Source: Pseudomonadota bacterium
GTDB taxonomy: Bacteria; Pseudomonadota; Alphaproteobacteria; Rhizobiales; Rhizobiaceae
Assembly (NCBI GenBank): GCA_023444445.1
Contig: JAEXMK010000171.1
Span: 1 to 5,968 of the forward strand
Direction of reading: 5' to 3'
DNA: 5,968 nt
Of this stretch, positions 1-5,523 are shown piece by piece; position 1 is the stretch's first letter; each line of letters starts with the position of its first letter. Under the pieces are notes generated by a model, which did no database searches, had not been told where the DNA came from, and worked only from the letters and a program-made list of their open reading frames with translations. A program made the position numbers and the translations under genes.

Positions 1-401
1 GTGCCTATTCGTACAAATCGGGCAACAGCACCGTCTGCTACGTTCTTTCCATCCCGACCTCCAAGGAACCGGCAAGCGTCGACCATGGTGATATCTTCTT
101 CATCGTCTCGCAGCGCCCTGGCCAGAATATTTCCTACGAGCCACAGGCCATGGTGGGTTATCCGCTGAAGCAGGGTTCCAAGGTCAATGTGACGATCGAC
201 AACAAGAACTTCGTCATGTTCACGAAAGACAAGGCTGCCTGGGTTGAAAACGCGGCTGAAGAGCCTGCTCTTGTGGCTGCCATGAAAGGCGGCAAGTCGA
301 TGACCGTCAAGGCGGTTTCCGGCCGAGGCACGGCGACATCCTACTCCTATTCTCTCTCGGGTATTTCGGCCGCTCTCAAGCAGATCGAAAGCTGCAAGTA
401 A
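1..401 (+). CDS. IalB (invasion-associated locus B) family protein, C-terminal part
   Basis: This is the 3' end of a gene whose start lies outside the window. The reading frame is open from base 3 and gives 132 residues before TAA at 399-401. The pattern fits the IalB family (Pfam PF06776): a cysteine in the strand STVCYVLSIPTSKEP (fragment residues 9-23), a central FFIVSQRP strand, a PLKQGSKVNVTID segment and a C-terminal ESCK. The two cysteines, residues 12 and 131 of the fragment, could form a disulfide, which is inference. Family members are usually small exported proteins of roughly 160-220 residues, so the missing part should hold a signal peptide and about 40-60 residues. IalB was named from Bartonella, where it is linked to erythrocyte invasion; in soil and plant-associated relatives its role is not established. 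It is followed directly by a strong terminator, so it is transcriptionally separate from rlmN. Confidence 0.85.
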   Translation, partial: AYSYKSGNSTVCYVLSIPTSKEPASVDHGDIFFIVSQRPGQNISYEPQAMVGYPLKQGSKVNVTIDNKNFVMFTKDKAAWVENAAEEPALVAAMKGGKSMTVKAVSGRGTATSYSYSLSGISAALKQIESCK

Positions 402-425
402 TCCCGATACTCGATCGCATTTGAC

Positions 426-460
426 AATGGCCGGTCTACGACCGGCCATTTGCGTTTTTA
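426..460 (+). terminator. Rho-independent terminator of the IalB-family gene
   Basis: A perfect 10-bp inverted repeat (426-435 with 441-450) encloses the 5-base loop CTACG. The outer C and G of that loop can also pair. The hairpin is followed by TGCGTTTTTA, a slightly interrupted T-rich tract. It begins 24 bases after the stop codon of the IalB-family gene, the expected place for an intrinsic terminator. Confidence 0.85.
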
Positions 461-494
461 CCAGTTTGATGCTAAAGGCGCGGCAACATTGACA

Positions 495-529
495 GGCGGG
501 AGCGCGAAACGTGCTCCGCCTTTGATTTT
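495..529 (+). other. Bulged hairpin with T-rich tail in the rlmN leader
   Basis: Bases 495-499 pair with 516-520 and 501-503 with 513-515, leaving G500 as a single bulge. Pairing can extend inward (G504-T512 wobble, C505-G511) to a GAAAC loop. The hairpin is followed by TTTGATTTT at 521-529. It lies between the previous gene's terminator and rlmN, so it is either a leader attenuator-like structure or chance pairing in G+C-rich DNA. The bulge and interrupted T tract make it weaker than the other terminators here. Confidence 0.35.
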
Positions 530-601
530 CTCGACATGCAGACGATTTTCCGCCTCTCTGACAGGCCGGTCGTGCGATGCATGGAACGATGGGATAACGT
601 G

Positions 602-1840
602 ATGTCCGTAATGGAAGCTTCTGCCGGCCTGGCAATTAAGACCCCGCTGATCGCCAATAGCGATCTCATGTCCGGTAAGCCGTCGCTGATCGGCCTGACG
701 CGTGAGGAAATGGGCGAGGCGCTGGCGGAAATTGGCGTACCGCAGAAGCAGGTGAAGATGCGCGTCAGCCAGTTGTGGAACTGGCTCTATGTGCGCGGCG
801 TCTCGGATTTCGATAATATGACCAATGTCGCCAAGGAGCTTCGGGAGAAGCTGAAGGCGGCCTTCACCATCGCCCGTCCGGAAATCGTCGAGGAGCAAAT
901 CTCCAATGACGGCACCCGCAAATGGCTGATGCGTTTTCCGCCAAGGGGCGCGGGGCGTCCCGTCGAGATCGAAACGGTCTATATTCCCGAGGAGGGACGC
1001 GGCACTCTGTGCATATCGAGCCAGGTCGGCTGTTCGCTCACCTGCTCCTTCTGTCACACCGGCACGCAACGCCTGGTGCGCAACCTGACGGCGGAGGAAA
1101 TTCTTTCCCAGCTGCTGCTGGCCCGTGATCGGCTTGGCGATTTCCCTGACGGTTCGACGCCGGTTGGTGCCTACGTGCCGAGCGAAGGCCGCAAGGTTTC
1201 CAACATCGTCATGATGGGCATGGGCGAGCCGCTCTATAATTTTGAGCATGTGAAGACCGCGCTTTTGATCGCGACCGATGGTGACGGCCTGTCGCTTTCC
1301 AAGCGCCGTGTGACCCTGTCTACCTCGGGCGTCGTGCCGGAAATCTTCCGCACGGGTGACGAGATCGGCGTAATGCTGGCGATTTCGCTGCATGCGGTTC
1401 GCGACGAGCTGCGCGATATGCTGGTGCCGATCAACAAGAAATACCCGCTGAAAGAGCTGATCGAAGCCTGCCGCAACTATCCGGGTCTTTCCAATGCCCG
1501 CCGCATCACTTTCGAATATGTGATGCTGAAGGACGTCAACGACAGCCTGGAAGACGCCAAGATGCTGGTGCAGTTGCTGAAGGGGGTTCCGGCCAAGATC
1601 AACCTCATTCCATTTAATCCGTGGCCGGGCACGAATTACCAGTGCTCCGACTGGGCGCAGATCGAAAAATTCGCCGACTTCATCAATCAGGCGGGTTACG
1701 CCTCGCCCATCCGTACACCACGCGGTCGCGACATCCTCGCCGCCTGTGGCCAGCTCAAGTCGGAATCGGAGCGTATGCGCAAGACGGAGAGACTGGCTTT
1801 CGAGGCGATGATGATCGCCAACCACGGCGCGGATGACTGA
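602..1840 (+). CDS. rlmN: Dual-specificity 23S rRNA/tRNA adenine-C2 methyltransferase RlmN
   Basis: RlmN is a cytoplasmic radical-SAM enzyme that methylates C2 of A2503 in 23S rRNA and of A37 in certain tRNAs, which supports decoding fidelity. From the ATG at 602 the product is 412 residues. The [4Fe-4S] motif CxxxCxxC is at C144, C148 and C151. The SAM-contacting MMGMGEPL is at 204-211. C137 in TLCISSQ and C382 in AACGQL correspond to the E. coli catalytic pair C118 and C355, and E124 in ETVYIP corresponds to E105. All key residues are present, so the enzyme should be active. [12 protein letters not shown] and [11 protein letters not shown] are also family-typical. The stretch between about residues 174 and 203 appears longer than in E. 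coli, as judged from memory. The start is uncertain: the frame is open back to ATG 536 (434 residues) with another ATG at 581. I prefer 602 because upstream codons look unlike the family, and a modest purine-rich GATGGGA lies about 8-10 bases upstream. Cfr is a paralogue, but the alphaproteobacterial chromosomal context and sequence fit RlmN. Confidence 0.96.
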   Translation: MSVMEASAGLAIKTPLIANSDLMSGKPSLIGLTREEMGEALAEIGVPQKQVKMRVSQLWNWLYVRGVSDFDNMTNVAKELREKLKAAFTIARPEIVEEQISNDGTRKWLMRFPPRGAGRPVEIETVYIPEEGRGTLCISSQVGCSLTCSFCHTGTQRLVRNLTAEEILSQLLLARDRLGDFPDGSTPVGAYVPSEGRKVSNIVMMGMGEPLYNFEHVKTALLIATDGDGLSLSKRRVTLSTSGVVPEIFRTGDEIGVMLAISLHAVRDELRDMLVPINKKYPLKELIEACRNYPGLSNARRITFEYVMLKDVNDSLEDAKMLVQLLKGVPAKINLIPFNPWPGTNYQCSDWAQIEKFADFINQAGYASPIRTPRGRDILAACGQLKSESERMRKTERLAFEAMMIANHGADD

Positions 1841-1855
1841 ATAAGTCACAACTGC

Positions 1856-1873
1856 GCCAGAAAGCTGGCTTTT
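1856..1873 (+). terminator. Possible weak terminator after rlmN
   Basis: A short 5-bp perfect stem (GCCAG at 1856-1860 with CTGGC at 1865-1869) has the four-base loop AAAG and is followed at once by TTTT. It begins 16 bases after the rlmN stop codon. The position and T run fit an intrinsic terminator, but the stem is short, so read-through into the transporter genes is possible. Confidence 0.4.
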
Positions 1874-1937
1874 GCGCTGTTCTTCGATTGATTTCGGCCG
1901 GTCTTGTTTTTAAGAAAGCGGCAATAAGAAATCAACT

Positions 1938-1943
1938 GGAGGA
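1938..1943 (+). promoter_or_regulatory. Strong ribosome binding site of the substrate-binding protein gene
   Basis: GGAGGA lies 5 bases before the ATG at 1949. It is close to the full anti-Shine-Dalgarno complement and is the clearest of the importer cassette's three binding sites, which fits the high expression normal for a periplasmic binding protein. It fixes the start codon at 1949. Confidence 0.8.
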
Positions 1944-1948
1944 CACCT

Positions 1949-2902
1949 ATGCGCGCACTTATCCTGGCTCTTGCCGCAGCGACCGCACTCGCTCTGCCGG
2001 CAAAAGCTGAAACCGTCACCGTTGCCGTTACCGCCATTGTCGAACATCCTGCACTTGATGCTGCCCGTGATGGCGTCAAGGCAGCCCTTGCCGAGGCCGG
2101 TTACAAGGAAGGCGACAACCTCAAGTTCGTTTACGAGTCCGCGCAGGGCAACCCTGGCACCGCAGCGCAGATCGCGCGCCAGTTCGTGGGCGACGCTCCT
2201 GCTGTTATCGTGCCGATCTCTACGCCCTCCGCTCAGGCTGTTGTTGCAGCGACGCGCGATATCCCGGTTGTCTTCACGGCGGTTTCCGATCCTGTCGGCG
2301 CACAGCTCATCAAGAGCATGGAAAAGCCCGGCCGCAACGTGACCGGCCTTTCCGACATGCTGCCGGTTGCCGAGCATCTGGCGCTCATCAAGGAAATCTC
2401 GCCGAACGCCAAGTCCATCGGTTTCATCTACAATTCGGCCGAAGCGAACTCCGCTTCGACGCTTGCCCTTCTGAAGGCAGAGGCTGAAAAGGCCGGCCTG
2501 AAGATCGTCGAATCGGTCGCGACCAAGTCCGCTGAAGTTCAGGGCGCGACACGCGCTCTGGTCGGTAAGGCTGACGTGATCTACGTTCCGACCGACAACA
2601 CCATTGTTTCCGCTTTCGAAGCGGCAGCCGGCGTTGCGGCCGAAGCCAAGATCCCGCTCTATGCCGCTGATACGGATTCCGTCGCCCGCGGCGCTGTTGC
2701 CGCCCTCGGCTTTAACTATTTCGACGTTGGCAAGCAGACCGGCGCCGTTGTCGTCCGCATCCTCAAGGGTGAAAAGCCCGGCGACATACCGGCCACCGTT
2801 GCTGCCGGCACCGATCTGGTGATCAACAAGACGGCCGCTGAAAAAGTTGGCATCACCTTCCCTGAGAGCGTCACCAAGCGCGCCACCAAGGTCATCGACT
2901 GA
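1949..2902 (+). CDS. ABC transporter substrate-binding protein, TrpX-like (ABC_sub_bind family)
   Basis: This is the periplasmic solute receptor of the importer encoded by this gene and the next two. The 317-residue product begins with a Sec signal peptide: R2, a hydrophobic core at about 4-16, and a likely signal peptidase I cut after AKA at residue 20. There is no lipobox and no cysteine anywhere, consistent with a soluble periplasmic protein of a Gram-negative cell. The mature part has the two-lobed layout of Pfam PF04392. Typical segments are IVEHPALD (30-37), NPGTAAQIARQF (68-79), FTAVSDPVGAQL (109-120), GRNVTGLSD (128-136), VPTDNTIVSAFEA (213-225) and ALGFNYFDVGKQTG (252-265). Characterised relatives in Gram-positive bacteria (TrpX) bind tryptophan or other aromatic amino acids; the ligand here is unproven. 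Lysine codons are almost all AAG and a strong GGAGGA precedes the start, suggesting high expression. A hairpin after the stop probably keeps its message more abundant than that of the membrane genes. Confidence 0.93.
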   Translation: MRALILALAAATALALPAKAETVTVAVTAIVEHPALDAARDGVKAALAEAGYKEGDNLKFVYESAQGNPGTAAQIARQFVGDAPAVIVPISTPSAQAVVAATRDIPVVFTAVSDPVGAQLIKSMEKPGRNVTGLSDMLPVAEHLALIKEISPNAKSIGFIYNSAEANSASTLALLKAEAEKAGLKIVESVATKSAEVQGATRALVGKADVIYVPTDNTIVSAFEAAAGVAAEAKIPLYAADTDSVARGAVAALGFNYFDVGKQTGAVVVRILKGEKPGDIPATVAAGTDLVINKTAAEKVGITFPESVTKRATKVID

Positions 2903-2921
2903 ACCGAAACCAGACTGAATG

Positions 2922-2951
2922 ACGGGCGGCGGCAAATTCGCCGCCCGTTTT
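2922..2951 (+). terminator. Intercistronic hairpin/partial terminator after the binding-protein gene
   Basis: A perfect 10-bp, G+C-rich stem (2922-2931 with 2939-2948) has the 7-base loop GCAAATT and is followed by only a short TTTT run (2948-2951, its first base in the stem). It starts 20 bases after the binding-protein stop codon and lies before the permease gene of the same system. In many ABC operons such structures cause partial termination or protect the upstream mRNA 3' end. That would give more binding protein than membrane components, which is inference here. Confidence 0.7.
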
Positions 2952-2960
2952 ACGTGGCAC

Positions 2961-2977
2961 GAGACGGTGCCCGTCTC
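2961..2977 (+). other. Second hairpin in the gap before the permease gene
   Basis: A perfect 7-bp inverted repeat, GAGACGG (2961-2967) and CCGTCTC (2971-2977), encloses the three-base loop TGC. It lies 12 bases beyond the larger stem and 20 bases before the permease ribosome binding site. There is no T run, so it is not a classical terminator. It may stabilise mRNA, cooperate with the first hairpin, or be a DNA-level inverted repeat. Confidence 0.45.
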
Positions 2978-2997
2978 CGCCTCATGGCGGCAATAAC

Positions 2998-3002
2998 AAG
3001 GA
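2998..3002 (+). promoter_or_regulatory. Ribosome binding site supporting the GTG start of the permease
   Basis: AAGGA is 7 bases ahead of GTG 3010. No ATG is available in frame until residue 66, which would remove the first membrane segments, so this site decides the start. Confidence 0.65.
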
Positions 3003-3009
3003 CATTACC

Positions 3010-3891
3010 GTGAGCCAAATCGCCTTCTGGGGTGCCGTGGAGCTGGGACTGGTCTTCGCTTTCGTGGCGATCGGCGTCTATCTCGCTTTCCGCGTGCTTG
3101 ATTTTCCTGACCTGACCGTGGACGGTTCGTTTCCGCTTGGCGCCGCCGTTGCTGCCGTGTTGATCATCGCCGGTCTGAATGCCTGGGTCGCGACAGCGAT
3201 TGCCATGGGTGCTGGCGCTGTCGCCGGCATCGTGACCGCTACCCTCAACGTTCGTTTCAAGATTCTCAATCTGCTCGCTTCGATCCTGACGATGATCGCG
3301 CTGTTTTCCGTCAATCTTCGGGTTATGGGAAAGCCGAATGTGGCGCTGCTCAATCAGGACACGATGATCTCGCCGTTTTACGGCCTCGGCCTTTCGGAAT
3401 ATCTGGTGCGGCCGCTCTTCGTCGGGGCTTTGGTGCTGATCGCCGTCGTTCTCGTCTGGCGTTTTCTTGAAAGCGATGCGGGTCTTGCCATGCGTGCGAC
3501 GGGTGCCAATGCGCGGATGGCGCGGGCGCAGGGCGTGAAGACCGGTAACCAGATCTATCTCGGGATGGCGCTTTCAAATGCGCTGGTCGCTCTTGGTGGC
3601 GCTTTGTTTGCCCAGACGAATGGTTTTGCGGATGTGACTGCCGGCGTCGGCACCATCGTCGTCGGGCTTGCTGCCGTCATCATCGGCGAAACGCTTTTCG
3701 GCGCGCGCGGTATTCTGATCGCGCTCATCGGCTGTGTCTTCGGTTCGATTGCCTATCGTCTTGCCATTCAGCTCGCTCTGTCGAGCGATGTGCTGGGTCT
3801 CAAGGCATCCGATCTCAATTTCGTAACGGCAGTATTGGTGGCCATTGCCCTGATCCTGCCGCGACTGCGCCGCGGGGGAGCCACATCGTGA
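3010..3891 (+). CDS. ABC transporter permease, BPD_transp_2 family (TrpY-like)
   Basis: This is the inner-membrane channel subunit of the importer, 293 residues long and starting with GTG. Hydrophobic segments suggest about eight membrane passes: roughly 5-29, 41-57, 59-78, 85-105, 132-152, 181-201, 211-229 and 233-256, plus a final one near 270-286 that makes the exact number uncertain. The signature of this permease class is the N-terminal FRVLDFPDLTVDGSFPLGAA (27-46). The cytoplasmic loop at about 154-178, containing GLAMRATGANARMARAQGV (158-176), probably couples to the ATPase. This family (Pfam PF02653) also includes branched-chain amino acid and sugar permeases, but the partner genes favour the TrpXYZ-like group. 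The stop codon overlaps the GTG start of the ATPase gene by 4 bases, a sign of translational coupling. Substrate specificity cannot be inferred from this subunit. Confidence 0.92.
   Translation: MSQIAFWGAVELGLVFAFVAIGVYLAFRVLDFPDLTVDGSFPLGAAVAAVLIIAGLNAWVATAIAMGAGAVAGIVTATLNVRFKILNLLASILTMIALFSVNLRVMGKPNVALLNQDTMISPFYGLGLSEYLVRPLFVGALVLIAVVLVWRFLESDAGLAMRATGANARMARAQGVKTGNQIYLGMALSNALVALGGALFAQTNGFADVTAGVGTIVVGLAAVIIGETLFGARGILIALIGCVFGSIAYRLAIQLALSSDVLGLKASDLNFVTAVLVAIALILPRLRRGGATS
3874..3880 (+). promoter_or_regulatory. Ribosome binding site supporting the GTG start of the ATPase
   Basis: GGGGGAG within the last permease codons lies 7 bases ahead of GTG 3888. The start codon shares bases with the permease stop (GTGA at 3888-3891). 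The Walker A motif begins at residue 39, so no later start would leave a complete nucleotide-binding domain. Confidence 0.65.
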
Positions 3892-4682
3892 TTTCGCTTT
3901 CCGATATCCAGGTCGTCTTCGGGCGCGGTACACCGCTGCAGAAGCAGGCGTTGGCCAAGATCGATCTGACCATCGAGGATGGTTCATTCGTCACCGTCAT
4001 CGGCTCCAACGGTGCCGGCAAATCCACTTTGCTCGGCGTTTTGGCCGGCGATGTCCTGCCGACGGCGGGCAAGGTGACGATCGGCGGTGCCGATGTCACC
4101 CGCAAGCCGACCGCAAGCCGCGCGGGACGGGTGGCGCGCGTGTTTCAGGACCCGCTCGCGGGCAGCTGCGGTGCGCTTACCATTGAGGAGAACCTGGCGC
4201 TTGCGGCGTCTCGCGGAGAGCGTCGCGGGTTGTCGTCAGCGCTTGGACGCGGCAGGCGGGATTTCTTTAAAGAACGCATCGCTTCCCTTAATCTCGGCCT
4301 TGAAAACCGCTTGAAGGACCGTATGGACCTTCTTTCCGGTGGGCAGAGGCAGGCGGTCTCGCTCGTCATGGCGACGCTGTCGGGCTCGGACGTGCTGCTC
4401 CTGGATGAACATACGGCAGCGCTCGATCCGGGCATGGCGGAATTCGTCATGGAGCTGACCCGTAAGGTGGTGGAGGAGCGCAAGCTCACAACCCTTATGG
4501 TCACCCATTCCATGCGCCAGGCGCTGGATTATGGCACCCGCACGATCATGCTGCATGCCGGTGAAATCGTGCTCGACGTGTCCGGCGAAAGTCGCAGGGG
4601 TCTTCAGGTCGAAGATCTCATCGACATGTTCCGCAAGATACGCGGCCAGACGCTTGATGACGACGAGCTGTTGATCGGCTGA
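3888..4682 (+). CDS. ABC transporter ATP-binding protein (TrpZ-like)
   Basis: This is the cytoplasmic ATPase that powers the importer, 264 residues with a GTG start. All catalytic elements are visible in order: Walker A GSNGAGKST (39-47), Q-loop Q87 in VFQDP, signature LSGGQ (149-153), Walker B LLLDE (170-174, catalytic E174), D-loop ALDP (178-181) and switch H207 in VTHSM. It should therefore be a competent ATPase. Between the Q-loop and the signature lies an arginine-rich stretch with ALGRGRRDFFKERI (118-131), which matches this subfamily's helical domain as far as I recall. The C-terminal tail after about 240 (VEDLIDMFRKIRG, then an acidic end) is also typical of TrpZ-like ATPases. The gene is coupled to the permease by a 4-base overlap and ends the operon, 11 bases before a terminator hairpin. 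Confidence 0.94.
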   Translation: MISLSDIQVVFGRGTPLQKQALAKIDLTIEDGSFVTVIGSNGAGKSTLLGVLAGDVLPTAGKVTIGGADVTRKPTASRAGRVARVFQDPLAGSCGALTIEENLALAASRGERRGLSSALGRGRRDFFKERIASLNLGLENRLKDRMDLLSGGQRQAVSLVMATLSGSDVLLLDEHTAALDPGMAEFVMELTRKVVEERKLTTLMVTHSMRQALDYGTRTIMLHAGEIVLDVSGESRRGLQVEDLIDMFRKIRGQTLDDDELLIG

Positions 4683-4693
4683 TGAATGATCCG

Positions 4694-4719
4694 AAAGGCG
4701 CTAGCGGGCGCCTTTTCTT
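4694..4719 (+). terminator. Terminator of the ABC transporter operon
   Basis: A perfect 8-bp stem, AAAGGCGC (4694-4701) with GCGCCTTT (4708-4715), has a 6-base loop and continues into TTTTCTT. It lies in the 42-base gap between the ATPase stop codon and the stop codon of the converging LysE-family gene. The A run on its left flank gives only a short T run on the minus strand, so it may also act weakly for the converging gene. Confidence 0.8.
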
Positions 4720-4724
4720 GTCCC

Positions 4725-5372
4725 TTATCGCGTCTGCGTCAGAAAAATCTTGACGGCGAAAAGCGAAAAGACACCGGCGATCGTATAATCCAGCCCGCGC
4801 AGAACCTTGCGGTTGCGCTGCAGCCAGGCGGACAGGACATCGGCGGCGACAACGATACCGATACCGATCGGCAGCGCCACGATAATGGACCAGAGCCCGA
4901 GGAAAATCAGCTTGCCGGTGACATGCGGATCGGAGGCGCTGACGAATTGCGGCAGGAAGGTCATGAAAAAGATGATGACCTTCGGATTGAGCAGATTGAC
5001 CCAGATGCCGTTCAGCAAGGCAGATTTCAGCGAGGATTGCTGCTTCTCGCTTGTCGTCTTGACCATTACGAAATCCGAGCCCTTGCGGATCGCCTGAATG
5101 GCGAGCCAGACCAGATAGGCGGCCCCACCGGTCTTCAGGATCAGAAATGCCGTAGGCGATGCGACGATGAGGGCGGCGACGCCGAAGGCGACCAGCATTG
5201 TGTGCACGGTGATGCCAAGATTGGTTCCCACAAGGGTCATAAAACCTGCAGCCCGGCCTTCGCGTATCGACCGGCTGATCCACAAGGTCATGTCGGGCCC
5301 GGGCGTGACCGCCAGAAGCAGAATGGCGACGGTGAAGGCGGCAAGTGTTGGCAGGCTCGGAACGAAATCCAT
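4725..5372 (-). CDS. LysE/RhtB-family amino acid (metabolite) exporter
   Basis: This is a 215-residue inner-membrane protein of the LysE/RhtB family, whose members export lysine, arginine, homoserine, threonine and other amino acids or related metabolites using the proton gradient. Family marks are TPGPD (23-27) at the end of the first hydrophobic segment, then SIREGRAAGF (35-44) and GTNLG (49-53). NLLNPKVIIFFMTFLPQF (126-143) is the other well-conserved block. Hydrophobic stretches at about 8-24, 42-71, 74-93, 130-148, 155-180 and 195-212 fit the usual six-segment layout, and the length is normal. The ATG at 5372 is the only sensible start, because the next methionine (28) falls after TPGPD. 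Its ribosome binding site is weak (ACGGGTG about 6 bases upstream). The substrate is unknown. It converges on the transporter operon, so it is not part of it. Confidence 0.92.
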   Translation of the reverse strand: MDFVPSLPTLAAFTVAILLLAVTPGPDMTLWISRSIREGRAAGFMTLVGTNLGITVHTMLVAFGVAALIVASPTAFLILKTGGAAYLVWLAIQAIRKGSDFVMVKTTSEKQQSSLKSALLNGIWVNLLNPKVIIFFMTFLPQFVSASDPHVTGKLIFLGLWSIIVALPIGIGIVVAADVLSAWLQRNRKVLRGLDYTIAGVFSLFAVKIFLTQTR

Positions 5373-5402
5373 CGCGGCACCCGTAAAACTGGAGACTGCC
5401 GT

Positions 5403-5431
5403 TGCTTAACGCGATTTCGCGTTTCTGCCAA
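5403..5431 (-). promoter_or_regulatory. Candidate promoter and operator of the LysE-family gene
   Basis: Reading the minus strand, TTGGCA (5431-5426) and TAAGCA (5408-5403) are separated by 17 bases. The first matches the -35 consensus at 5 of 6 positions; the second is a poor -10. The spacer is almost filled by the perfect inverted repeat AACGCGA-TT-TCGCGTT (5408-5423), a typical place for a repressor site. Predicted transcription would start about 24 bases before the ATG at 5372. The repeat is seen directly; its role as operator is inference. Confidence 0.35.
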
Positions 5432-5486
5432 TGCTTTTGCGTGCGCAGGACGCTGGCGCCAAAGCGAGGGCCGACAAAGCGTGATT

Positions 5487-5516
5487 GGCCGCCGCAACTT
5501 TTAATGTGCGGCGGCC
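5487..5516 (-). terminator. Stem-loop downstream of the SDR gene, possible terminator
   Basis: A perfect 10-bp G+C-rich stem (5487-5496 with 5507-5516) encloses a 10-base, A+T-rich loop. It begins 7 bases past the stop codon of the SDR gene, where a terminator is expected. There is no T run after the stem on the minus strand, so it would be an atypical terminator or an mRNA 3'-end stabiliser. Confidence 0.45.
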
Positions 5517-5523
5517 TCGCAGA

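Noticed and set aside
421..426. TTGACA, a perfect -35 hexamer
   Set aside because: The correctly spaced -10 position falls inside the terminator stem and has no resemblance to TATAAT.
489..494. TTGACA upstream of rlmN as a -35 element
   Set aside because: At 16-18 bases spacing only G+C-rich sequence (around TGCTCC) is found, so no -10 can be supported. It could still be part of a relaxed alphaproteobacterial promoter.
458..1849. 463-codon open frame on the minus strand, antisense to rlmN
   Set aside because: It lies wholly over a gene with complete RlmN motifs. Its product is rich in His, Arg and Gln with no recognisable domain, as expected for an antisense frame in G+C-rich DNA.
1888..1916. 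TTGATT-N17-TAAGAA as promoter of the transporter operon
   Set aside because: Only 4 of 6 and 3 of 6 matches to consensus. A promoter is expected somewhere in 1841-1937, but this one is not distinguishable from chance.
1841..1948. Riboswitch or Trp-rich leader peptide ahead of the transporter operon
   Set aside because: The 108-base gap shows only one small hairpin just after rlmN, no leader frame with tandem Trp codons and no recognisable riboswitch core.
1910..2935. 341-codon open frame on the minus strand, antisense to the binding-protein gene
   Set aside because: It is a shadow of a gene with signal peptide, strong ribosome binding site and family motifs. Its Gly/Asp/Arg-rich composition resembles no protein I recognise.
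4686..5504. 272-codon open frame on the plus strand, antisense to the LysE-family gene
   Set aside because: The minus-strand product has clear LysE signatures and membrane segments. The plus-strand frame gives a charged, Gln/Asp-rich sequence typical of a shadow and begins inside the operon terminator.
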